In this document: in pieces, positions 19,699 to 28,459 of the stretch
Layout: every line of letters starts with the position of its first letter
How positions within the stretch are numbered: the first letter of the stretch is position 1
NCBI GenBank assembly: GCA_035319125.1
Contig: DATHDG010000040.1
Span: forward strand, 1-64,000
DNA length: 64,000 nucleotides
From: Fen-1308 sp035319125
Lineage (GTDB): Bacteria > Nitrospirota > Thermodesulfovibrionia > Thermodesulfovibrionales > Dissulfurispiraceae
Direction: 5' to 3'
Position numbers and translations under genes: made by a program
The notes under the pieces: generated by a model
The model's input: only the letters and a program-made list of their open reading frames with translations
What the model was told of the DNA's origin: nothing
Databases searched by the model: none

Positions 19699-21078
19699 TC
19701 ATGTCCTCAGCCGCTTCCTGAAACGGGCTATCTGCTCCTTAACCGTTACAAGCGCTGTTCCGCCATATGATTTTTTTGCGTTAACGGATGCCGTAGAATC
19801 AATCCAATTAAAAATGTCTTCCCTGATCAACGGCGAGTGCTGGCTGTATTCCTCGTATGTTAACTCCGCCAATGTTTTGCTGCGATCAATAGCGTATCTG
19901 ACGATCTTTCCTGTAACTTCATGGGCTTTTCTGAAAGGCATTCCCTTCCTCACAAGATATTCCGCCACATCAGTAGCAGTAGAATATGCCGCACCCGCAC
20001 TGCGCGCCATCTTATCCCCTTTGAACACGATCCCGTCAAGCATTTCCGTCAAGACAGAGAGTGTGGACTTGACAGTATCGCATGTGTCGAACAAAGGTTC
20101 TTTATCCTCTTGCATATCCCTGTTGTATGACAACGGAAGCCCCTTCATGATAACCAGAAGAGTCACAAGATTTCCGATCACTCTGCCAGCCTTCCCTCTC
20201 ATAAGTTCCGCGACATCAGGATTCTTCTTCTGAGGCATTATGCTTGATCCTGTTGTAAAAGCATCGGAGATTTCAATAAAGGAAAATTCCTCCGACGACC
20301 AGAGCACCAGTTCTTCCGCCATCCTGGATATATGCATCATCAGAATAGACGAGCATGACAGAAATTCAATTACCGCGTCTCGATCCGAAACTGCATCGAT
20401 ACTATTTTCGGATATAGTGCCAAAGCCCAGTTGCTCAGCCACATAGGCCCTGTCAATCGGCAATGAAGTACCGGCAAGTGCACACGAGCCAAGCGGCAAA
20501 ATGTTTATGCGCGGCATTGCATCAGATAATCTTTCGCGGTCACGCTCAAGCATTTGAGCATAGGCCATCAGATGATGAGACAACAGAACAGGCTGAGCTC
20601 TTTGCATATGTGTAAAGCCGGGTAGAATGATCCCCAGATGACGCTCGGCAACTTCCGCCAGCTTCGCCTCAAGGGTCATAAGCAGTTTCAAAATTTCATT
20701 CGTCTCGGATCTAAGGTAAAGCCTGACATCAAGAGCCACCTGATCATTGCGTGATCGCGCAGTATGAAGCTTGCCGCCGACGTCTCCGATCTTATCAGTG
20801 AGAGCAGCTTCTATGTTCATATGAATGTCCTCGAGCTCTTCTTTGAATATAAAACTTCCCCCTTCAATTTCGCGATAAATTTCCTTCAGGCCTTTTACGA
20901 TAAGAGCACACTCTTTTTTCGTGATAATACCCTGCTTCGCAAGCATTCGCGCATGAGCAATGGAGCCTTCTATGTCAAACTTCCAGAGCCGCTTATCATA
21001 CGATATGGATTCAGTGTACTTTTCGGCGCTCTTAGCCGTATTTTCAACAAACCGGCCAGCCCAGGGCTTTTTTGCCAT
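19699..21078 (-). CDS. argH: Argininosuccinate lyase
   Basis: Last step of arginine synthesis: argininosuccinate to arginine plus fumarate. 459 residues of the fumarase/aspartase superfamily, with the signature GSSIMPQKKNPD (about 278-289) that holds the catalytic Ser loop, TARSRNDQVA and the active-site His in GFTHMQRAQP. The ATG at 21078 overlaps the stop of the EF-G-like gene (TGATG). An in-frame TTG directly before it is a less likely start. argG and the other arg genes are not in the window. Confidence 0.97.
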   Translation of the reverse strand: MAKKPWAGRFVENTAKSAEKYTESISYDKRLWKFDIEGSIAHARMLAKQGIITKKECALIVKGLKEIYREIEGGSFIFKEELEDIHMNIEAALTDKIGDVGGKLHTARSRNDQVALDVRLYLRSETNEILKLLMTLEAKLAEVAERHLGIILPGFTHMQRAQPVLLSHHLMAYAQMLERDRERLSDAMPRINILPLGSCALAGTSLPIDRAYVAEQLGFGTISENSIDAVSDRDAVIEFLSCSSILMMHISRMAEELVLWSSEEFSFIEISDAFTTGSSIMPQKKNPDVAELMRGKAGRVIGNLVTLLVIMKGLPLSYNRDMQEDKEPLFDTCDTVKSTLSVLTEMLDGIVFKGDKMARSAGAAYSTATDVAEYLVRKGMPFRKAHEVTGKIVRYAIDRSKTLAELTYEEYSQHSPLIREDIFNWIDSTASVNAKKSYGGTALVTVKEQIARFRKRLRT

Positions 21079-23171
21079 CAATGTTCCTCTTCTTTATGTT
21101 TATCACGCTCGGCAACGAGCTTTTGCGTAAGATGAGCCGGCAGCTCTTCATAGTGCGAAAACTCCATTGAATAGAGCCCGCGCCCGGAAGTCATGCTCTG
21201 GAGCTGATTAGCATATACCAGCATTTCAGCCATTGGCACAAGCGCCATGATCTTCTGATTGCCGCCAGCCTGCGGCTCCACGCCTTGCACCTTGCCGCGT
21301 TTTGAGTTCAAGTCTCCAATCACAGCGCCCAACGTGTCATCAGGCACAACAACTTCGATCTTCATAACAGGCTCAAGCACAATAGGTTTAGCATCAACCA
21401 CTGCCTTTTGAAGGGCCATCGACCCCGCAATTTTAAATGCCATTTCAGAAGAATCGACAGAATGATATGATCCATCATACAGCGTTACTTTCACATCGAC
21501 CATCGGGTACCCGGCAATAAGGCCTTCTTTCAGTTTTTCGACTATGCCTTTTTCGACTGCAGGTCTATACTGCTGAGGGATTACGCCGCCGACGATCTTA
21601 TCGACGAATTCAAAACCGCTGCCGCGCTGCAGCGGTTCAAATTCTATCCAGCAGTCGCCGAATTGACCGCGTCCTCCCGACTGTTTCTTGTATCGTCCCT
21701 GCGCTTTGGTTCTCGCCTTAATAGTCTCTCTATAAGCGATTTTGGGGGCCTTCATAAGGACTTCTACGCCGAATTTTCTCTTAAGCTTGTCCAGCGCAAC
21801 TTCCAAGTGCACTTGTCCCATACCGGAGAGTATCATCTCCTTCGACTCTTCATCTCTTGTAAACCTCAGAGTCGGATCCTCCTCAAGGATTCTGTGCAGG
21901 CCCGTACTTACCTTCTCTTCATCGCCTTTGGTTTTAGGTGCAATGGCATAGGATATTATCGGTTCCGCAAACTTGACACCAGGCAGCACGATCTGGTGAT
22001 GTTCTTCACAGAGAGTATCTCCGACATTGGTATCCTTAAGTTTAACTACAGCAGCAATTTCACCGGCATTAACAGCTGCGACTGGAACATGTTTCTTACC
22101 TATCAAATAAAAGACCTGTCCTATTCTTTCTTTACTTCCAGAGGTTGCATTGAGCACAGTAGAGTCAGCTTTCAATACACCAGAATATACCCGGAATATT
22201 GACAGTTTACCTGCAAACGGGTCAGCTATTGTTTTAAATACATATGCAGTAAGCGGATCTGTCGCAACAGGCTTACGGTCTGCCTCCTTGCCATCTTTGG
22301 GGGTGATGCCCCGAATCGGAGAAATCCTGCTCATTTCCTCAGGTGTCGGCAGACATAACAGCATCAGATCCATTAGCTGGGAAACGCCCACGTTCATAGT
22401 TGCAGAGCCGCAGGCTACAGGTATAAAACGCCTGGTAAGCGACGCTTCTTTAATACCCTTAATTATCTCTTCCGGTGTCAACTCGCCGCCTTCGAGATAC
22501 TTCTCAAGCAACGAGTCATCAGCTTCCGCAACCTTTTCGACAAGCTTCTTCCTGTAATCTTCAACCGTTGTCTTCAGTTCATCAGGAATGGCAGTCTCAT
22601 TAGGCTTTCCGTCCTTATATATATAAGCCTTCATGGTAATAAGATCGACTACTCCGCTAAAACTCTCTCCGGTGCCGATCGGAATAAACAATGGAATAGC
22701 TTCCTGATCAAAGGATTTCTCCAGTTCGCTTACAGCATTAAAGAAGTCGGCTGCCTCCTTGTCAAGCTTGTTGACGAAAACAATCCTAGGAACTTCGAAC
22801 TCGCAGGCATATTTCCATATCTTTTCTGTCTCCGCTTTGACGCCTGAAATTGCGCTGACTATTACGACTGCTCCATCTGCAATGCGCAAGCAGCCTCTGG
22901 CATCTTCTATGAAGTTGATAAAACCAGGGGTGTCGATCAGATTGAGGCGGATATCTTTCCAGTCGCAATAGGCAACGGCGGAAGTTACACTGATTTTGCG
23001 GTCGATTTCTTCAGGCTCGTAATCCATAGTGGTATTGCCACCCTCAACCGTACCCGTACGGTCAATGGTGCCCGCGTTGGAAAGGATTGCTTCAGACAAC
23101 GACGTCTTTCCAGCGCCACTGTGCGCAATGATGGCCACATTCCGGATATGCGCTGCATCAATCTTGGTCAT
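21078..23171 (-). CDS. EF-G-like GTPase (second EF-G paralogue)
   Basis: A 697-residue protein with the full EF-G domain order but altered switch regions. The P-loop is AHSGAGKTS where canonical EF-G has AHIDAGKTT, and the segment after DTPG is FINFIEDARGCLRIADGAV, unlike EF-G HVDFTIEVERSLRV. It keeps NKLD. This is the EF-G-like (EF-G2) group, whose role is unclear; members have been proposed to act at translocation or under stress. The ATG follows a GAGGGGG site. argH is coupled to it by overlap. Confidence 0.93.
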   Translation of the reverse strand: MTKIDAAHIRNVAIIAHSGAGKTSLSEAILSNAGTIDRTGTVEGGNTTMDYEPEEIDRKISVTSAVAYCDWKDIRLNLIDTPGFINFIEDARGCLRIADGAVVIVSAISGVKAETEKIWKYACEFEVPRIVFVNKLDKEAADFFNAVSELEKSFDQEAIPLFIPIGTGESFSGVVDLITMKAYIYKDGKPNETAIPDELKTTVEDYRKKLVEKVAEADDSLLEKYLEGGELTPEEIIKGIKEASLTRRFIPVACGSATMNVGVSQLMDLMLLCLPTPEEMSRISPIRGITPKDGKEADRKPVATDPLTAYVFKTIADPFAGKLSIFRVYSGVLKADSTVLNATSGSKERIGQVFYLIGKKHVPVAAVNAGEIAAVVKLKDTNVGDTLCEEHHQIVLPGVKFAEPIISYAIAPKTKGDEEKVSTGLHRILEEDPTLRFTRDEESKEMILSGMGQVHLEVALDKLKRKFGVEVLMKAPKIAYRETIKARTKAQGRYKKQSGGRGQFGDCWIEFEPLQRGSGFEFVDKIVGGVIPQQYRPAVEKGIVEKLKEGLIAGYPMVDVKVTLYDGSYHSVDSSEMAFKIAGSMALQKAVVDAKPIVLEPVMKIEVVVPDDTLGAVIGDLNSKRGKVQGVEPQAGGNQKIMALVPMAEMLVYANQLQSMTSGRGLYSMEFSHYEELPAHLTQKLVAERDKHKEEEH

Positions 23172-23220
23172 AAACTACCCCCTCAATATATTTAAGCAGG
23201 CCGCTGAAAAAGTCCCGCTC

Positions 23221-23655
23221 CTACCTTTTGCTGATAATCTCCTCCACTACAGGTACAAGTTCCTTCTTCTTCTCAAACTTCCTAATCAATAGTTTTACGC
23301 ATAAAAAAGACACAATCATTAAACTAAAACCGGATATTGCAGATAAAATATCAGGATCGCTTCCGGGAAGAAAGCCGCTTAGAACATCCTTCCCCAGTAC
23401 GGCACCGATAACCAGGGAGATTGCAGGCACCCCGTAAACAAGAATCGTACCCTTCAAATAAGTGAAAGCCTTAAATGATATTTTAACCGTGTCTCCGACC
23501 TCGGCATGTACAGCGTTGAATGCCTCGATCTCTGCGCCGCTTTCAGAAACCTTGCAGACAGAACCAGCTGCGCATGCATCACATGCACTTTGCCTTTTCA
23601 CTGAAACAAAGGCCTTTGCGCCATCCAATCTGCTTACAACTCCGGTTTCTTCCAT
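23221..23655 (-). CDS. RseC/MucC-family membrane protein
   Basis: The 144-residue protein has an N-terminal cytoplasmic domain with a Cys cluster CDACAAGSVC (about 22-31), then two membrane segments (about 66-88 and 103-123). This is the RseC/MucC pattern, associated in other bacteria with the sigma-E pathway or with SoxR reduction by Rsx/Rnf. No sigE, rseA or rnf gene is nearby, so an Rnf-associated role is only a possibility. ATG with AAAGG site, 4 bases after cimA. Confidence 0.85.
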   Translation of the reverse strand: MEETGVVSRLDGAKAFVSVKRQSACDACAAGSVCKVSESGAEIEAFNAVHAEVGDTVKISFKAFTYLKGTILVYGVPAISLVIGAVLGKDVLSGFLPGSDPDILSAISGFSLMIVSFLCVKLLIRKFEKKKELVPVVEEIISKR

Positions 23656-23659
23656 CCGA

Positions 23660-25228
23660 TCAGCCTTTCTCTTTCAGGAGTTTGTATTCAACGCTGTCCA
23701 CAAGAGCCTGCCATGATGCTTCGATAATATTTTCAGAGACTCCAACAGTACCCCATCTTGCATCGCCGTCTCCGCTCTCAATCAGAACACGCACCTTTGC
23801 AGATGTGCCTTTTCCTGCAGCAAGCACTCTGACCTTGTAGTCATGCAACTTCATACGTTTAAGCTCCGGGTAAAATTTGTCCAGAGCCTTTCTAAGAGCA
23901 TTGTCAAGCGCATTGACCGGGCCCAGTCCCGTGGCAGCCGTATGTTCCACGTTCCTGCCGACCTTAAGCATTATGGTGGCCTCACTCAAAGCGTCTTCTG
24001 TTTCCTTCCTTTTCTCAATGATTACCCTGAACCCGATCAGGTCAAAGAATCGGCGATGAAGCCCGAGGGCTTTCTTGAGAAGTAGTTCGAATGATGCTTC
24101 AGCCCCCTCAAACTGAAATCCCTGATGCTCAAGTTCTTTAAGCTCGTCTAATATCGTCTGAAGTTCCGGCGAATCCTGATTCAATTTGATATTGAATTCC
24201 TCCGCCTTTCTCAGAACGTTGCTTCGACCTGCAAGGTCTGATATCAATACACGCTGCGAATTGCCAACAAGTTCAGGCCTTATGTGTTCATAAGTCTCAG
24301 GCCTGCGCCGAATCGCGCTGACATGTACACCGCCCTTATGAGCAAATGCGCTGTCGCCTGCAAATGGCTGCCGTTTGAAATGTCGTATATTTGCGATTTC
24401 ATTCACGAATCTGGATACATCCCTCAACCTAACCAATTGGCCATCATCGAGACAGCGATAACCCATCTTCAGCTGCAGGTTAGGGATGACAGATATAAGG
24501 TTCGTGTTGCCGCATCTCTCTCCAATGCCATTTATCGTTCCCTGCACTTGTGATGCACCGTTTTCCACAGCTGCAATGGAATTTGCAACAGCGCAATCAG
24601 CATCGTTATGGGCGTGAATGCTAAATGGCCTTCTGAGTCTTTTTGCTACCTCTCTGACAGCAGCTACTATCTCAAACGGCAAAGAGCCTCCGTTTGTATC
24701 GCACAGCACGAGGCAATCAGCGCCGCCTTTTTCGGCCGCAAGCAGGCACTTTATTGCATACTCAGGATTATCCTTATAACCATCGAAAAAGTGCTCAGCA
24801 TCAAAAAAGACCTTGTCAGCATGTTTCTTCAGAAAAGAGATCGAATCCCGAATAATACCGAGATTAGCGTCGAGAGAAATCTTCAAAGCCTCTTTAACAT
24901 GGAAGTCCCATGTTTTGCCAAATATAGCCATAGCCTTTGCCTTTGATTCGATAAGGGCATCTAGTCCGGGATCATCCTTTGCTTTATGCCTAGGGTTATG
25001 CGTGCTTCCGAAGGCAACCACGGTTGAGTTAGAAAGATGCAACCTTTTCACCTTCCTGAAATATTCAGCATCTCTTGGGTTTGACGCCGGCATTCCACCT
25101 TCAACATAATGAACGCCGAAATTATTCAACTTTTCGGTTATGCGAAGCTTATCTTCGACCGAAAACGCAATGCCTTCGGCCTGGGCACCGTCCCGCAGAG
25201 TCGTGTCATATATCTCAATCCTGCGCAT
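23660..25228 (-). CDS. cimA: (R)-citramalate synthase CimA
   Basis: Condenses pyruvate and acetyl-CoA to citramalate, the threonine-independent entry to isoleucine. The 522-residue protein has the DRE-TIM start YDTTLRDGAQAEG (about 7-19), the metal HAHND motif (about 210), and a C-terminal LeuA regulatory dimer domain (about 400-520) that senses isoleucine in relatives. The length and TTLRDGAQ sequence separate it from 2-isopropylmalate synthase. The start at 25228 has a GAGGAATTG site and follows lysC by 7 bases; a frame opening at 25285 lacks one. Confidence 0.94.
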   Translation of the reverse strand: MRRIEIYDTTLRDGAQAEGIAFSVEDKLRITEKLNNFGVHYVEGGMPASNPRDAEYFRKVKRLHLSNSTVVAFGSTHNPRHKAKDDPGLDALIESKAKAMAIFGKTWDFHVKEALKISLDANLGIIRDSISFLKKHADKVFFDAEHFFDGYKDNPEYAIKCLLAAEKGGADCLVLCDTNGGSLPFEIVAAVREVAKRLRRPFSIHAHNDADCAVANSIAAVENGASQVQGTINGIGERCGNTNLISVIPNLQLKMGYRCLDDGQLVRLRDVSRFVNEIANIRHFKRQPFAGDSAFAHKGGVHVSAIRRRPETYEHIRPELVGNSQRVLISDLAGRSNVLRKAEEFNIKLNQDSPELQTILDELKELEHQGFQFEGAEASFELLLKKALGLHRRFFDLIGFRVIIEKRKETEDALSEATIMLKVGRNVEHTAATGLGPVNALDNALRKALDKFYPELKRMKLHDYKVRVLAAGKGTSAKVRVLIESGDGDARWGTVGVSENIIEASWQALVDSVEYKLLKEKG

Positions 25229-25235
25229 CAATTCC

Positions 25236-26456
25236 TCACGGCTGCTTTTCGAGGCCAAAGTGCTCGTGAAGTACGCGCACTGCAAGCTCGGTGTATTTCG
25301 CCTCGATCAGGCACGAAACCTTTATTTCAGACGTACTGATAGCCATTATGTTAATACTGTGCCTTGAAAGGGTTTCGAACATTCTAGCTGCAACTCCAGA
25401 GTGCGTTCTCATTCCAACTCCAACTATTGAAATCTTTGCAAGATCGTCCCTGATAACTACCCCTTTGGCTCCCATTTCGTCAGCCAGCTTTTGAGTGATT
25501 TCGACCGCTTTCCTACTGTCGGTCTTTTGCACGGTAAATGAAATGTCTGCAGATCTGCCATCAACACTTACATTCTGGACTATAACGTCGACAACAATAT
25601 TTGCCTTAGCTATAGAGTTGAAAATAGCAGCAGCGATACCAGGCTTATCAGGCACCTGAAGCACGGATATCTTTGCCTGGTTTTTATCATACGCTACTCC
25701 GGATACTACAACTCCTTCCATATCCCGATCCTCCTTGGTGACCAGCGTTCCCGGATTATTGTTGAAACTTGAACGAACCACAACCGGGACGTCGTATTTC
25801 ATTGCAAACTCAACAGATCTGGTCTGGAGGACCTTAGCCCCGAGACTTGCCAGTTCAAGCATTTCCTCATATGAAATCTTCTCCAGTTTTCTGGCTTCCG
25901 GCACAATGTTAGGGTCAGTCGTGAATACTCCGTCCACATCAGTATAAATCTCGCACAAGTCAGCTTTCAGCGCTGCAGCCACAGCAACGGCTGAAAGATC
26001 GGAGCCGCCCCTGCCCAGTGTTGTAATTTCATCGTCCTCCGTTACCCCCTGAAAGCCCGCAATGACAACTGCTTTGCCTTCATTGAGAGCCTTGCTGACC
26101 TTGTCGGTATTAATCCTTTCGATCTTGGCTTTTGTAAAGATTGAGTCAGTAATAATGCCAGCCTGCCGTCCTGTCAAAGCAACGGAATCCTGACCCAAAT
26201 CGGCAATAGCCATGGACGTGAGAGCTGTGGTTATCCTCTCGCCCGATGATAAAAGGAGATCCATTTCCCTGTCAGCCGGATTTGACGATACCTGCTGGGC
26301 AAAGCTGATAAGTTTGTCAGTCTCTCCTGACATGGCTGACACAATGACTACCACTTTGTTGCCCTGACTCGTAGTCGAGAGCACCCTCTCGGCAACTGCT
26401 TTTATCCGTTCAGTGCTGCCTACCGATGTGCCTCCGTATTTCTGAACGATAAGCAT
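25236..26456 (-). CDS. lysC: Aspartate kinase
   Basis: First step of the aspartate family (Lys, Thr, Met). N-terminal kinase starts VQKYGGTSVGSTERI (residues 4-18), with FQGVTEDDEITTLGRGGSDLSAVA for substrate and ATP binding. Two ACT domains (about 265-400) give feedback control by Lys or Thr. 406 residues, usual for monofunctional Lys/Thr-sensitive enzymes. The ATG immediately follows the apgM stop with no gap. Confidence 0.97.
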   Translation of the reverse strand: MLIVQKYGGTSVGSTERIKAVAERVLSTTSQGNKVVVIVSAMSGETDKLISFAQQVSSNPADREMDLLLSSGERITTALTSMAIADLGQDSVALTGRQAGIITDSIFTKAKIERINTDKVSKALNEGKAVVIAGFQGVTEDDEITTLGRGGSDLSAVAVAAALKADLCEIYTDVDGVFTTDPNIVPEARKLEKISYEEMLELASLGAKVLQTRSVEFAMKYDVPVVVRSSFNNNPGTLVTKEDRDMEGVVVSGVAYDKNQAKISVLQVPDKPGIAAAIFNSIAKANIVVDVIVQNVSVDGRSADISFTVQKTDSRKAVEITQKLADEMGAKGVVIRDDLAKISIVGVGMRTHSGVAARMFETLSRHSINIMAISTSEIKVSCLIEAKYTELAVRVLHEHFGLEKQP

Positions 26457-27671
26457 CTATATGAACGCCTCCTTAATGAGATAGTCCATTAGGGCATGCC
26501 CATTATCAACTGTCATTATGCCATCTCTAGATGCAATAGACTCATCATACGTTGCACCAACGTTATTCCTCTCAGTGCGGCTGTCGTAGATGATGAAAGG
26601 AACCGGTTCGCTTGTATGAGTCCTCTCTTTAATGGGAGTTGCATGGTCGGGCATGACAAGTAGCCGCACATCGCCATATTTTTTTATTGCATTTTCGAGT
26701 ACCGGGCCTATGATAAGCGCGTCCAGATCCTCTACAGCCCTGATTTTATGCTCAAGGCTTCCTGCGTGTCCTGCCTCATCGGGCGCCTCAAGATGGATAT
26801 AGACAAAATCCGTTTCTTGCAGCGCATTCACGGCATATTCAGCCTTGCCGGCATAGTTAGTATCAACCCATCCTGTCGCGCCTGGAACATTTATAATCCT
26901 CAGCCCGGCACAAACGCCCAGTCCTTTTGTAAGGTCGACAGCGGATATTAGCGACCCGGCAATGCCGTACTTTTCCTTATATGCAGGAACAGCTGGTTTC
27001 TTGCCCTGGCCCCATAGCCATATCGACGTTGCAGTCCCTTTGCCTTCGCTTCGTCTCCTTGCATTAACGGGATGGGCCGCGAGAATCTTCACAGATCGCA
27101 GCATCAGCTCTCTCAACAATTCGCTTCCTTCACCTCTCGGCAGATAATCAGCAACAGGCCGGTCGAGAATATCATGGGGGGGTGTGCATTCGGCTGCGAC
27201 CTTACCATTCTTCCATACCATAAGATGGCGGTAGCTGACGCCCGGATAAAAATCAATCCCTTCACTCCTCAATTCAGCACTAATAGCAGCAAGCAATTCA
27301 CGCCCTTCGTCAGTAGTTATATGACCGCTGCTGTGATCTTTCATAACTGCTGAGTGTCCATCTCCTTCAATCGTCACTAGATTGCAGCGGAAAGCGACAT
27401 CGCTGTCTTCCAATGGAATTCCCATGCTTGCCGCTTCAAGGGGTGCCCGGCCAGTATAATATTTTGCGGGATCGTAACCCATGATGCTCAAATTAGCTAC
27501 GTCTGAGCCGGGAGGCATTCCAACAGGGATAGTCCTCACCATTCCTATGACGCCCTTTACGGCAAGCCGGTCCATATTGGGAGTAACTGCCTTCTGAAGC
27601 ACTGTCAAACCGTCTATTTCATCTATTGGCCTATCGGCCATGCCATCGCCTATTATTACTATATACTTCAT
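26457..27671 (-). CDS. apgM: Cofactor-independent phosphoglycerate mutase
   Basis: A 404-residue alkaline-phosphatase-superfamily protein beginning IVIIGDGMADRPIDE, the archaeal-type ApgM start. It converts 3- to 2-phosphoglycerate and has metal-binding motifs near the end (MPDHATPIKERTHTSEPVPF). Positioned directly before lysC; the same neighbour pair occurs in other bacteria and may point to a role in serine/threonine-linked metabolism. Members of this group have also been linked to homoserine kinase-like activity, which would fit a cluster without thrB; this is speculative. The GAGGTGAT site is about 12 bases upstream of ATG. Confidence 0.93.
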   Translation of the reverse strand: MKYIVIIGDGMADRPIDEIDGLTVLQKAVTPNMDRLAVKGVIGMVRTIPVGMPPGSDVANLSIMGYDPAKYYTGRAPLEAASMGIPLEDSDVAFRCNLVTIEGDGHSAVMKDHSSGHITTDEGRELLAAISAELRSEGIDFYPGVSYRHLMVWKNGKVAAECTPPHDILDRPVADYLPRGEGSELLRELMLRSVKILAAHPVNARRRSEGKGTATSIWLWGQGKKPAVPAYKEKYGIAGSLISAVDLTKGLGVCAGLRIINVPGATGWVDTNYAGKAEYAVNALQETDFVYIHLEAPDEAGHAGSLEHKIRAVEDLDALIIGPVLENAIKKYGDVRLLVMPDHATPIKERTHTSEPVPFIIYDSRTERNNVGATYDESIASRDGIMTVDNGHALMDYLIKEAFI

Positions 27672-27721
27672 AATTGTTATTCAATCACCTCTTCCGCATC
27701 ATGTTTTATAGTAATAGGCAC

Positions 27722-27964
27722 TTAACGCCATTCAGCATCGTCTGCTTCAATAAAAAAAACCTCTACCCCCTGGTTCTTTAGCGCCCCTATGCCCTTGTCG
27801 AGATTTTCCTGTTGACCGTCCAGCTCAAGGATCATCTCTCCGCCGGAATCAGTCACCCTGGCCCTCCGAATATTAGGCATAACATCATATGTTTTAGCCA
27901 TGGCGAATATAATAGGTTCCTTAACGAGATGCTGCGGGAAGATTAATTTGACCTTTTTCTTCAT
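27722..27964 (-). CDS. NIL-domain protein
   Basis: A stand-alone 80-residue NIL domain: KKVKLIFPQHLVKEPIIFAMAKTYDV, then ILELDGQQENLDKGIGALKNQGVEV, the ferredoxin-like beta-alpha-beta pattern that follows ATPase domains of methionine transporters and some ferredoxins. Such domains bind amino acids in known cases. Strong GAGGAGG site. Its position 50 bases upstream of apgM-lysC-cimA suggests a sensor or regulator for amino-acid synthesis, by analogy only. Confidence 0.85.
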   Translation of the reverse strand: MKKKVKLIFPQHLVKEPIIFAMAKTYDVMPNIRRARVTDSGGEMILELDGQQENLDKGIGALKNQGVEVFFIEADDAEWR

Positions 27965-28459
27965 GGTTATTCCTCCTCATGATTTAGGTCCAAAGCAATT
28001 TGTACTCCATCATCGCGCCAGCTCGTACAGTCCCCTCCAGCATGCCCGGAATCTACCAGTAAAATAGTAAAGTGTATTTTAAACAAAAGCGTTCATAAAA
28101 TGAAAGCATACAACTTGTCATAAGTGGTTATATTACTGATGTTTTTACTTCAATGTTCTCGCCGAGACACACCTATGATCAGGCAATAGGCACTGCTTCA
28201 TTATACTGACTCGCGTTATGACAAAGTGTTTGGCGCAAACTAAACTTACTGCATATGGATAACAATAGATGATTCTTTCATTCAACTGCCGTAGAACGCC
28301 GGAATATCATTTATAGTCGCAAGAAATCATAAATCAGGGGAAAAGCTCAATTGGAAAAGATGATTCTTTCTCATATCGACCATGTGCTGCAGCATGAGTA
28401 TCGATTATCAATTGATTCCTTACGATTGGAATGCTGAGAATAGCCCTATTACTGTTCGC
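27965..28459. other. 495-base stretch without a recognisable gene
   Basis: The gap between the NIL-domain gene and the E1-like gene shows no supported coding region on either strand. It holds a 13-base direct repeat (28267-28279 and 28358-28370), a 10-base palindrome TGCTGCAGCA (28385-28394) and the palindrome ATCAATTGAT (28407-28416). It must include the NIL operon promoter and the 3' end of the hom operon, but no convincing -35/-10 pair or terminator was identified. Confidence 0.7.

Noticed and set aside
19481..20233. Open frame of 250 codons on the plus strand across the FN3 lipoprotein and argH
   Set aside because: It lies opposite two well-identified genes, has no ribosome site and its protein has no family features.
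23172..23220. GGCCGCTGAAAAAG sequence, loosely similar to one near 32822, as a dispersed repeat
   Set aside because: Only a short match with differences; two copies do not establish a repeat family.
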